From Chrysochromulina tobinii (taxonomy: Eukaryota; Haptophyta; Prymnesiales; Chrysochromulinaceae), in contig JWZX01002790.1 of NCBI GenBank assembly GCA_001275005.1, positions 1 through 33,746 on the forward strand: 33,746 bases of DNA, read 5' to 3'. Positions within the stretch are counted from its first letter, which is position 1. Each line of letters starts with the position of its first letter. The position numbers and the translations under genes were made by a program. This document shows positions 17,555-24,981 of the stretch, piece after piece. The notes under the pieces are model-generated. The model saw only the letters and a program-made list of their open reading frames with translations. It was not told the origin of the DNA and made no database searches.

Positions 17555-18631
17555 TCAATAGGCGGGCGCGAACGAAGGGATCTTGCAGCCGGCCACCTGG
17601 ATGATCTGACGCGCCGCGTAGTTGCCTGCGTTGACGCACGTCTCGAGGTCGCAGCCGCATGCGAGCTTCGCGAGGAAGCCACCCACAAACGCGTCGCCCG
17701 CACCGTTGGTGTCGACGAGCAGCTCCTTGGCGAGTGGGGGCACCGGGAATTTGTGCAGCACGCCGCCGCACGCGACGAGCGTCGGGTCCTTGCCCTGGGT
17801 GAACACAACGATGCGAGGGCGGGTGCCGCTCGCTTTGGGCATCGCGGCGATCTTGAGTGCGATCGTGCCCACGTCTGTGGTACCGCAGCCCCATCCCTCC
17901 ATGGGCGTGCCGAACGACTTGCCCGAGCCGTACGAGGCCGCCTCCGTCTCGTTGCCGAAGAGGATGTCCACGTACGGCATGATCTCATTGTCGAGCGCCA
18001 TGCGGAACGGCGGTACCTCGCAGATGAAGGGCGCCGACAGGTTCACGCACATCGTCTTGCCCGTGGCCGCGCAGTGCTTGCCGTTGGCCACGATCGTGGG
18101 CACAGAGACGGTGATGAAGAAGCCGGCCGAGTAGAAGATCTTGGCCGCGTTCACCATCGCCTGGATCGCAGGCGTCTCGTAGTGGCTCGTGTTGTACTCA
18201 TTGGCAGCCCCGAGGCTGGTGCAGAGGGCGCGCTCGCCCGTCTTGCTGACGAGTACGGCGCACGTGCCTGTCGGGGTAGTTGGCTGCTTCATGTACTGCA
18301 CGTTGACGCCGTCCTCGCGCGCGCACTTCTCGAGCATCGCACCATTCTCATCGGAGCCGGTCGAACCAACGTATGCAGTCGCGCCCGCTGCGCCGGTCAT
18401 CCACTGGCACACGCGGATCGTGTTCTGCGTCGCGCCGCCCGCAATGTACTCGACCGGGTACTTGGCCATATATGCCTTGTACATCTCCGGCGTGGCGCCC
18501 ACATCTGGGGCCAGCACGATGTCGCCCGGCTTGAGCTTCCAGTTTTCAAACTCGGAGTCCTCGACGACGGCCGAGATGTCAAGTAGCGGGTTGCCGAAGC
18601 CAATGACGCGCAGATTCGAGATGTCAGCCAT
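17555..18631 (-). CDS. ADK: Adenosine kinase
   Basis: The protein has 358 residues from ATG 18631, typical for the family. It phosphorylates adenosine to AMP with ATP (purine salvage; it also clears adenosine from the S-adenosylmethionine cycle). Visible features are the substrate segment GFGNPLLDIS (11-20), the PfkB/ribokinase signature YIAGGATQNTIRV (62-74), GSTGSDENG (89-97), NLSAPFI, FGNETEA in the ATP-side domain, and VDTNGAGDAFVGGF (306-319), where D313 is the catalytic base and GAG forms the anion hole. The product feeds adenylate kinase, whose gene lies 3.3 kb to the left, though no co-regulation is evident. No intron is needed. A long frame on the opposite strand is only a codon-bias shadow. 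Confidence 0.95.
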   Translation of the reverse strand: MADISNLRVIGFGNPLLDISAVVEDSEFENWKLKPGDIVLAPDVGATPEMYKAYMAKYPVEYIAGGATQNTIRVCQWMTGAAGATAYVGSTGSDENGAMLEKCAREDGVNVQYMKQPTTPTGTCAVLVSKTGERALCTSLGAANEYNTSHYETPAIQAMVNAAKIFYSAGFFITVSVPTIVANGKHCAATGKTMCVNLSAPFICEVPPFRMALDNEIMPYVDILFGNETEAASYGSGKSFGTPMEGWGCGTTDVGTIALKIAAMPKASGTRPRIVVFTQGKDPTLVACGGVLHKFPVPPLAKELLVDTNGAGDAFVGGFLAKLACGCDLETCVNAGNYAARQIIQVAGCKIPSFAPAY

Positions 18632-19797
18632 TGCGAACGAGGCTCTGTGATAATCGAGGGTAACGCAGCACTGTCAATACACGACCACAGCGAGGAGGAG
18701 GAGGAGTAGAGGTGCACCTCGCCGACGACGCTCACCGATGATGCAGATGCGCTCTCGTCGTGTCGAATTCACAGACCTCACGTCGGTGTGATGACGGCGT
18801 GTGGGGACGAGGACGAAATTGACCGACTGGCTTCATGCATGCTTACGGTTTCCTCAGATGAAACCATGAGAAAAAACCTTCTCGATCGAACCTTTATGCT
18901 CGGTGCAGTAAGAAGACACCGGGGGAGCCGTTAACGAGAGAGAGTTGTAACTTACCAAGCTACCTACACATTGGCAGGACCCCCTGAATTGCGGTGGGGG
19001 AATTTGAAGGGGGGCGTGAGAGTATAATGGCGGCATGCGGCATGCGACACGGAGACATGGAGATCACATGGTGAAAGGCGGGACCCGGGCATGGAAACTT
19101 GCTTCTTCTCCCAGAAGGGCCTTCTCCCGCCGTTAAGAGCCGTTAAGAGCCGGGACACACTTAAAGGTACCGAGCAGGGCAGCGCCTTTCCCCCGCGGTC
19201 CCTGCACTCGCCACACAGCAAGCCACACAGTCCAATGACTCACAGTCATGACCAAGCGCACCCGCCCCTGGCGGATGTCGAACTTAGCTTGCGTGGAGTT
19301 ACTTGCTTTGAAGATTTACAGCCTGGGCCGCATCCCATGTGGGTTCTCTCCGACAGGCTGCAATTTTGCCCTATTGCCCAAGGGGGGTGCTGCCCGTCCC
19401 GCCGTCCCGCCGACCCAGGCGGATCGAGAGGCGCACGCTCGGTCGGTCGGTCGGGGCCCTCAAGAGGAACTCAAGAGGGGACAGGCGGTTTTGGGGGGCT
19501 CGAAGTCCCGCCTCTCGCAGACGTTCCCGCGCAAGCCCAAGCGCCTCGTCGCACGCCGGCACGCGCATGCGCACGCACGCGGGGCCCCTTGCGCGGGGCC
19601 GCGCCTCGCGCGCCCGCGACCACGCCCACCCCGAAGTAGCGCCGTAGCGGGCGGCGGCGGCGGCGCGTGGCGCGCTGGCGCGCGCGGGCGTTGCCGGTTG
19701 AAGCGCGCGGGACGCCGGAAGGCCGGATGCGCGATCATGGCTGCAGCGTGCAGGCTGGTTCTTGGGTGGGACTCGGGCGCATCTTCGCGGCAAATTA

Positions 19798-19828
19798 CTC
19801 GGTCGGAGCCTCGGTCGGTTGGTCGGTT
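19798..19828 (+). promoter_or_regulatory. CGGT/TCGG repeat array upstream of secreted-protein gene
   Basis: Repeated TCGGTCGG and CGGTTGGT units lie about 140-170 bases before the ATG at 19966; a purer array (CGGT three to four times) lies at about 19438-19456. Their function is unknown. Confidence 0.3.
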
Positions 19829-19895
19829 GAGGAAATTTCGTAAGTGGGCCGAACGGCCGCCCAGATTTTTGCCCCTCACCCATGCGGAACGAAAC

Positions 19896-19903
19896 TTTAT
19901 ACA
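19896..19903 (+). promoter_or_regulatory. TATA-like box candidate
   Basis: TTTATACA stands out in GC-rich surroundings, about 63 bases before the chosen ATG at 19966. Confidence 0.25.
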
Positions 19904-19965
19904 GGAATTCGGCAGTGGGCAGCCTGCTGCAGGGCCCAGGTGGCAGGAGATTGATTGAGAAAGAC

Positions 19966-20697
19966 ATGGCTCGCTTCGTTCTGCTCGTCGCCGCCGTGCC
20001 CGCTGTTCTGGCCGGGTCCGTGGAGTTCAGCAGCACGGATCTCGTGGGGAAGAAGCCCTCGCTCGACAACGTGAAGGCGAGCTGGGGCACGAAATTCAGC
20101 GTGGCCGGCATGGACCTCAAGATTGACACCCAGTACGACCAGAAGGCAAAGCCCGACTTCCTCAAGGAGGCCACTCTGTCTGGTACGGTCGCTCCGGTGT
20201 CCTACTCGGTGACTCAGAACTTTGTCAGTGGCGCGAGCAAGCTCGCGCTGTCGACGAAGCAGGCCGGTGCCACGTTCAAGGCAGTGCTCTCGGGAAAGCT
20301 TGATGTTGGTGGCGCTTGGCTTGAGTCTGGCAAGCTCGACTCCGTCGCGATCACAAAGGCCGAGAAGTTCCAAGGCATCGACATCACGCTGGAGCCCTCG
20401 TACACTCCTGCCAAGCAGCTCGGCGAGCTCAAGGCGCAGGTCAAGAAGGCGCTCGGCAGCGGCCTCTCTGTGACCGGCGAGGCCGTGGCAACGACGGGCG
20501 GAGCGGTGAGCGTGAAGAAGGTCGAGCTTGCCCTGGCAAAGGAGCTGGACGGCCGGCCGGTCAAGGCTGTAGTCAGCCCGCTCTCCAAGGTGCTTGAGGT
20601 CCAGATTACTGACAAGGACTGGGGCGTCGCAACCGCCACCTATGCCCTTGGCACCAACCTACCCAAGGTCAACGTGAAGCGCAGCTTCAGCTTTTGA
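19966..20697 (+). CDS. Small secreted/lumenal beta-strand-rich protein, unknown function
   Basis: The protein has 243 residues. I chose the ATG at 19966 over the in-frame ATG at 19882 because it gives a clean signal peptide (MARFVLLVAAVPAVLA, cleavage after about residue 16), whereas the longer form would bury it. The mature chain alternates short hydrophobic/polar strands, many ending in Gly or Lys (KFSVAGMDLKIDTQYD, KLALSTKQAGATFKAVLSG, ATATYALGTNLPKVNVKRS), and ends with Phe (SFSF). Alternating strands and a C-terminal aromatic resemble beta-barrel membrane proteins, but the strands are too short to be sure. In an alga with a secondary plastid a signal peptide could also mean plastid routing, though the residue after the cut (Gly) is not the usual Phe. 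I do not recognise the family. Confidence 0.72.
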   Translation: MARFVLLVAAVPAVLAGSVEFSSTDLVGKKPSLDNVKASWGTKFSVAGMDLKIDTQYDQKAKPDFLKEATLSGTVAPVSYSVTQNFVSGASKLALSTKQAGATFKAVLSGKLDVGGAWLESGKLDSVAITKAEKFQGIDITLEPSYTPAKQLGELKAQVKKALGSGLSVTGEAVATTGGAVSVKKVELALAKELDGRPVKAVVSPLSKVLEVQITDKDWGVATATYALGTNLPKVNVKRSFSF

Positions 20698-21618
20698 AGC
20701 TCGTATGACGAGGCCCGCGTAAACAGAGAACGCCCAGTCGTCATCTCGAGTGGTCAGAGTCTTCGGCCGACACCTTGAAGAGAGAGTTTAAGAGAGAGAG
20801 AGAGAGAGAGCGATGCTCGGCGTGTAAGGCTGAGTGCGACTGCGCGAGCAGGCGAGGTCCTGCTCGCTTATTTGGACCGGATCGCTTCTTGGCGTGCCGT
20901 ACGGGGTATTGGAGAAGCGGAATTTCTTCGCTCTTTTCTACCAAAACGGAGCGCCCGATCGGACGGTACTCGACATCGTCATCGACGAACGGATCGAGGC
21001 GCGCTCGGCTCGGCCGAGACCGCGCGCGGCGCTCCGCTCCTTGGGCCGCCCCCACGCCCCCCACCATGCGCCCCACGCAGTGCGCGCACTCAGTGCGGGA
21101 TCGGACCGTGACCGCTCGTGAGCTGCCGAAGGCGACTCGGTCCTTCGGCAGGTTGAGGTTCGACGGGTGGGACTGGAGGAGGCTTCAGGCGTTCAGGGTG
21201 TGGTGCAGTGCCGCAGCGGTGGATACCCGATGCTGCCCACTGACTGCATCTCTCTGCGCACTGCGGACTCGTTGCGCTCACAAGTTTCGACTTTGCGCGT
21301 GCGGAGGCCGAGCACGTGGGTGCGCTGCGCTCTAGCTGCGCCGGGCGTTGCTCGCGCAGGCGCAGCGGGTTCCAGGACAGCTGAGGCGCGATTTAGCAAG
21401 CACCGTCGCGGGTCAGTGATTGTCGAGTGACGCCCTGTTTTCTTACAAAAGTACTGTATTCGAGCGGCTGGGAGCGATGCTCCCTACACCTTGAGATACT
21501 CTGGGTGACGAGGCGCGGCCATAGGCACCACAGCAGCTGAGCGAGAGCCGAGAGATGTTTTACGGAAAATTCCTGCTTGCATGCTAAAAAATTTAGTTAC
21601 TTCAACGGGATCCCAAAC
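20698..21618. other. Intergenic region with AG microsatellite
   Basis: This is 921 bases between two plus-strand genes. Apart from the (AG)10 tract at 20791-20810, I see only chance frames. The last part should include the promoter of the leucine-rich-repeat gene. Confidence 0.4.
20791..20810. repeat. (AG)10 microsatellite
   Basis: Ten uninterrupted AG dinucleotides, with further degenerate AG on the left (from about 20777). Confidence 0.9.
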
Positions 21619-22851
21619 ATGCCGATGCGCGTCATTCGAGCTGCGATCACCATTTTAGCGGCGATGGGGGCGGCCGTCGCACCCGATACGCATAGTCTCA
21701 CACTAGCAGCTGTCACACTACTCGCGCTCGTCAAGCCTGTCGCTGCCAAGACGCGAAGTTGCCTACGAGCCGATGTGGAGACGGCGAGCGGTGGCTGGGA
21801 CCTCTGGCAGTGTCACGAGTTGACCATTGATGTTCCATATTCTCCGAAATCGCTGAGACTGTCCTCTGCGAGCGTCGCGGCGCTTGCCGCTGCGGTTAAA
21901 GGCAACCGCGTCCTCGTAACGCTGAGGTTGAGGCAGGCTGGCGTGGGCGATGCTGGTGCGCTCGCGCTCGCAGATGCGCTGCGCACGGACGGTACGGCAC
22001 TCACGACACTCGAGCTGTGGCGATCAGGCGTGGGCGTACTTGGCTGCTTAGCTCTTGCGGAGTCGCTCTCCTCCACACGACGCTCATCATCCAAGCGAGG
22101 CGCACGCCTCACGACGCTCGATCTGCGACATAATGCCGTGGGCAACGAGTGTGCCATCGCTCTCTCCACAGTGCTCAGCGAGCCCTCGAGCTCGCTCAAG
22201 GCCTTGCGCTTGCAGCACACAGAGATCACATCCATAGGCGCCCAGGCGCTCGCACGGAGCCTCAAGAGCAACGTTCAGCTCGTCTTGCTCGACCTTGGTG
22301 GCAATGACCTCGGCAAGGGGATGGAGGCGTTCAATGCGATGCTCGACACGAACACGAGACTTGAGGCGCTCGGCTTCAAGGGCTGCAAGGACGCCGACAA
22401 GGCCCTTGTGAGGTCGATCACACGCAAGCTCTTGTTGCGGCGACCACCTTCGTCACCGCCGCCGCAGCCCTCACCGCCGCCGCAGCCCTCACCGCTGCCG
22501 CAGCCCTCACCGCTGCCGCAGCCCTCACCGCCGCCGCCGCCGAGGCCACCGAGTGCGCCACCGCCGCCCTTGCCGAGCGCGCCGCCGCCGCCCTTTCCCT
22601 CGCCGCGGCCGCCCTCGCCGTCCTCGCCCTCCTCGCCCTCCTCGACGCCACAGCCGTTGATCGTCAGCTGGCTGCTCCACCACGGCCTGGAGCCTGTGGA
22701 AGAGTACCTTCCCCTTCTGCTCTCGATGGGACTTGAGCTGAGCGAGACTGATCCGCGTCGCATCGACAACGCTCTGCGCTACTTGTCTGCCTCGGCGCCG
22801 GTCGATGCTCTGGATCTCAAGGAGGAGCTCCGCCTCCGGCGGCGCCAGTGA
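21619..22851 (+). CDS. Secreted or membrane-anchored leucine-rich-repeat protein with Pro-rich stalk
   Basis: The protein has 410 residues from ATG 21619 (an ATG at 21625 is equally possible). Two hydrophobic segments lie at residues about 6-20 (IRAAITILAAMGAAVA) and 25-44 (SLTLAAVTLLALVKPVAA), acting as signal peptide and/or anchor. Residues about 75-270 carry ribonuclease-inhibitor-type leucine-rich repeats (LVTLRLRQAGVGDAGALALADAL; LTTLELW; LTTLDLRHNAVGNECAIALS; LKALRLQHTEITSIGAQALA; LVLLDLGGNDL). Residues about 278-345 are a proline tract with PPPQPSP/PLPQPSP units from a short DNA repeat, like the hydroxyproline-rich stalks of algal wall and pherophorin-type proteins. Residues about 348-410 form a helical domain (IVSWLLHHGLEPVEEYLPLLLSMGLEL) resembling a SAM domain. 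A surface recognition or adhesion role is inferred. Confidence 0.82.
   Translation: MPMRVIRAAITILAAMGAAVAPDTHSLTLAAVTLLALVKPVAAKTRSCLRADVETASGGWDLWQCHELTIDVPYSPKSLRLSSASVAALAAAVKGNRVLVTLRLRQAGVGDAGALALADALRTDGTALTTLELWRSGVGVLGCLALAESLSSTRRSSSKRGARLTTLDLRHNAVGNECAIALSTVLSEPSSSLKALRLQHTEITSIGAQALARSLKSNVQLVLLDLGGNDLGKGMEAFNAMLDTNTRLEALGFKGCKDADKALVRSITRKLLLRRPPSSPPPQPSPPPQPSPLPQPSPLPQPSPPPPPRPPSAPPPPLPSAPPPPFPSPRPPSPSSPSSPSSTPQPLIVSWLLHHGLEPVEEYLPLLLSMGLELSETDPRRIDNALRYLSASAPVDALDLKEELRLRRRQ
22453..22560 (+). repeat. Proline-coding tandem repeat in the LRR gene
   Basis: Repeated units of about 15-18 bases built on CCGCAGCCCTCACCG encode PPQPSP and PLPQPSP. Copy number may vary between strains. 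Confidence 0.7.
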
Positions 22852-23548
22852 TTCACACCCGAGCCACGGAGCCACAGCCCGAGTGGCGGCGATTATCGGT
22901 CCTCCTCCTCGGACCTCGCGAAGCGGAAGATGTAACGGCAGGTGCGGAGTACTCTGCGATTTAAACATGGATTTAAACTTTATACTCTAAACTTTATTGT
23001 CGAGGTTCAACGCCAAACTCTTCCCTGCCACTTGCCAGACTTGAGCTCCGCCCTCGGCGCCACCCTTGATGCCGTCGACGCCGCCCTTGACACCGCCCAG
23101 GACGCCGCGCTCAACGCTGCCCTCGAAGCCGATTGTAGTTAGATTGTAGATGTAGTTCATTTGTGCTAATTGAAAAATTGGTAGTACCAACACAAACAAG
23201 ATACATGCATGCACCACTGTCATCTCACGACACATCTCTCATCATCAACATCATCAAGACCGAGGAGGACACGGCGACAAAAGTTGCATGTAATCGGATC
23301 TGGGTCGTGTACGTGCCAAGAGTGCTGTACCGGCATTCATCCACTTTCAGATCTCGCTGGCAGGGTGCAAGGCCCCGCATGTTCACACCTCCAAGGTGTG
23401 AGCCAGGAGCCCTCCATCCATTGCCCGCTCACCCCGCCTCTCTGAATTGTGAATACATGGCTCTGCCCTGCCGCTCTGCCGTTCTGCCGCTCTGCCGCCA
23501 TACCGGGCGCCTCCCCCGGCCGTACGCAGCGGCCACCGCGAGCGTGCC
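22852..23548. other. Convergent intergenic region with an AT-rich patch
   Basis: These 697 bases hold an AT-rich patch (about 22961-23000, with repeated ATTTAAAC and TAAACTTTAT) unlike the GC-rich surroundings, and one possible small minus-strand gene at 22987-23235, listed separately. Nothing else is apparent. Confidence 0.4.
22987..23235 (-). CDS. Possible small Gly-rich secreted peptide (82 residues)
   Basis: From ATG 23235, or an internal ATG four codons later, the frame starts with a hydrophobic signal-like stretch (VVHACILFVLVLPIFQLAQ) and continues with Gly-rich repeats (GVLGGVKGGVDGIKGGAEGG). The plus strand over the same stretch also has an Ala/Asp-rich open frame, so repeat structure alone may explain both. 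CTAAC in the middle could be a branch point, making the right-hand part an exon. A weak call. Confidence 0.25.
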   Translation of the reverse strand: MCREMTVVHACILFVLVLPIFQLAQMNYIYNLTTIGFEGSVERGVLGGVKGGVDGIKGGAEGGAQVWQVAGKSLALNLDNKV

Positions 23549-24502
23549 TCAGCCAAAGGTGAAGGATGAGAAGCCGCCCGGCGGCGCGTTCACCCGCGAC
23601 GAGGAGCGGCCGCCGTGCAGGCCGTTGCCGTCGGCTGCCTGCCATGGAGCCCTGTTCTCTCCCGTGGGGTCGATGGCGCGCCGATAAGGTCCCTCAGTGT
23701 GCTCGAGAGCCTTGCCCGTGAACCCGCCGCCGTTGCGCTTCGCGATGTTATTGTAGCTCGCGTGGTGGTTGCCGCTCACGTCATTGTTCCAGCCGAAGCT
23801 GAACGTCGAGTTCCCGCCCGGCGGATTGATCGCCTGGCGGCGCATGCCTAGCCCAAGAGGATCTGCGGAGCCGAGCGCTTGGTGCGTCGGCATCGGCGGC
23901 AGGTAGGGCGCGGGCGTGGGTGCGGGCGCGAAGGATTTGGGCGCCATGGGCCCGTGCGCCCATGGTGCGGGGGCTCTCTGCTGCTGCTGCTGCTGCTGCT
24001 GCGCGACGAAATCGGTGAGCGAGTCGTCTGTCTGCCGCCGTGGCGGTGGCTGCTGCGAAGAGCCGTCGGCGAAGCTGAAGCTGGACGTGCCACCGGGCGG
24101 CTGGCGGTAGTCCATCACCGGCACAGTCTGCGCACGAGTGTACACGCCGGTCGAGTTGTCGTCGAGGGTGAAGGACGAGCGGCCGCCAGGAGGCTGGCGG
24201 AAGTTGCTCGCAACATCGGGCTGGTCCATGACCGTCGGCGGCGGCGCGTGGTGGTCGATGCGACGCAGGCCGTTGGTGTGCCGGCGTTCAGGCTCCCCGC
24301 CCGGCCCACGGGCCGCGCTGTCGTCGAAGACGAAGGAGCCCCGCCCACCTGGTGGCTGAGCGATACGCGTGCTTGACTGTACGCCGCCCCTGCCGGGAAT
24401 CGGCTCGGGCATCCGCCGGATGTCCGAGCCGTCGGCAAAGGAAAACGAGGTGTGGCCGCCGGGCGGCTGAGCGATGCGCGTGCTGCTCTCGTGGTAGACC
24501 AT
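23549..24502 (-). CDS. Jupiter/HN1 (JPT)-like microtubule-associated protein with six PPGG repeats
   Basis: The protein has at least 317 residues from ATG 24502. Six copies of a motif built on PPGGxSSFxF occur (PPGG at about 13, 50, 104, 135, 227 and 307), for example STRIAQPPGGHTSFSFADGS and SSRVNAPPGGFSSFTFG, the latter ending exactly at the stop. Animal Jupiter/HN1 (JPT1) proteins share SSRVLRPPGG...FSLGF and end in PPGGKSSLVLG; plant SPIRAL1 proteins bind microtubules through a related GGG/SS motif. A microtubule or axoneme association is therefore likely. Residues 168-175 are eight glutamines. The rest is disordered. The frame stays open upstream to about 24622 with coding-like sequence (QTPQGQRQSVGATQPIL), so the true N-terminus probably lies further upstream. 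An ATG at 24653 followed directly by GTGAGA, with an AG at 24611, would give a 40-base phase-0 intron; this is speculative. Confidence 0.75.
   Translation of the reverse strand: MVYHESSTRIAQPPGGHTSFSFADGSDIRRMPEPIPGRGGVQSSTRIAQPPGGRGSFVFDDSAARGPGGEPERRHTNGLRRIDHHAPPPTVMDQPDVASNFRQPPGGRSSFTLDDNSTGVYTRAQTVPVMDYRQPPGGTSSFSFADGSSQQPPPRRQTDDSLTDFVAQQQQQQQQRAPAPWAHGPMAPKSFAPAPTPAPYLPPMPTHQALGSADPLGLGMRRQAINPPGGNSTFSFGWNNDVSGNHHASYNNIAKRNGGGFTGKALEHTEGPYRRAIDPTGENRAPWQAADGNGLHGGRSSSRVNAPPGGFSSFTFG
23978..24002. repeat. (CTG)8 trinucleotide repeat encoding polyGln
   Basis: Eight uninterrupted CTG units on the plus strand are read as CAG (Gln) by the minus-strand Jupiter-like gene. It is a candidate polymorphic site. 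Confidence 0.85.
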
Positions 24503-24981
24503 CTTCGCTGGGCTTGGCGCGTGCGTATTGAGTATCGGCTGGGTGGCGCCGACGCTCTGGCGTTGACCTTGAGGCGTTTGTTCAAAAAACGCTTGTACCG
24601 GTAAGTTGAACTTTCCTAACCGTCAAAACGACGCGCCACCAAACTCTCACCATGTTGCGTGCAAGGATTGCGGGCGAGTCTCGAGAGTCGAGTGATCGCG
24701 GCCGCGCTGGCGTCGTCTCCGCGTATGGTTCTCGAACGAAAAAGACTAAAAGAGCTAGCTGCGCTCCGTGAACGTGTGCGCTTGTGCGGAACTAACGGAA
24801 CCGGTCGATAGCTTCTCGTACTATAAGAGTCGAATCAAAGTAGAGAGTTACTAAAGCTGCCTCGTTCAGTAGAGGCTAGTTCGTCGAAAACAACACTTAC
24901 TGTACGCTCTCTGCGCGGGGGTGCGCAGAAACTTGCAACTTTGAAACTTTGCAGCCAGCAAGGTTTATTTCGGGGACCAAG
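24503..24981. promoter_or_regulatory. Divergent region between the Jupiter-like and TIR genes
   Basis: About 120 bases next to the Jupiter-like ATG are probably its coding extension; the remainder should hold both promoters. TATAAG at 24822-24827, 155 bases before the plus-strand ATG, is the only TATA-like sequence that stands out. Confidence 0.4.

Larger units (their letters stand above)
18632..19965. other. 1.3-kb divergent intergenic region
   Basis: The interval lies between the adenosine kinase start and the secreted-protein start. Its frames lack recognisable domains. It holds a direct repeat of GCCGTTAAGA at about 19130-19152, a very GC-rich core (about 19530-19700), and CGGT-type tandem arrays at about 19438-19456 and 19798-19828. 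TTTATACA at 19896-19903 is a possible TATA-like box for the plus-strand gene. Confidence 0.4.

Noticed and set aside
17483-18586. 367-codon plus-strand frame opposite adenosine kinase
   Set aside because: Shadow of a well-conserved gene; Arg-rich with no motif.
19248-19958. 236-codon plus-strand frame in the gap before the secreted-protein gene
   Set aside because: Arg/Ala/Gly-rich translation of a very GC-rich stretch, with no domain and no link to the downstream frame.
19966-20697. VDAC/Tom40-type mitochondrial porin for the secreted protein
   Set aside because: A cleavable signal peptide and the lack of porin signature motifs argue against it.
20775-21430. Overlapping plus-strand frames after the AG microsatellite
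   Set aside because: Composition typical of random GC-rich DNA and no recognisable segment.
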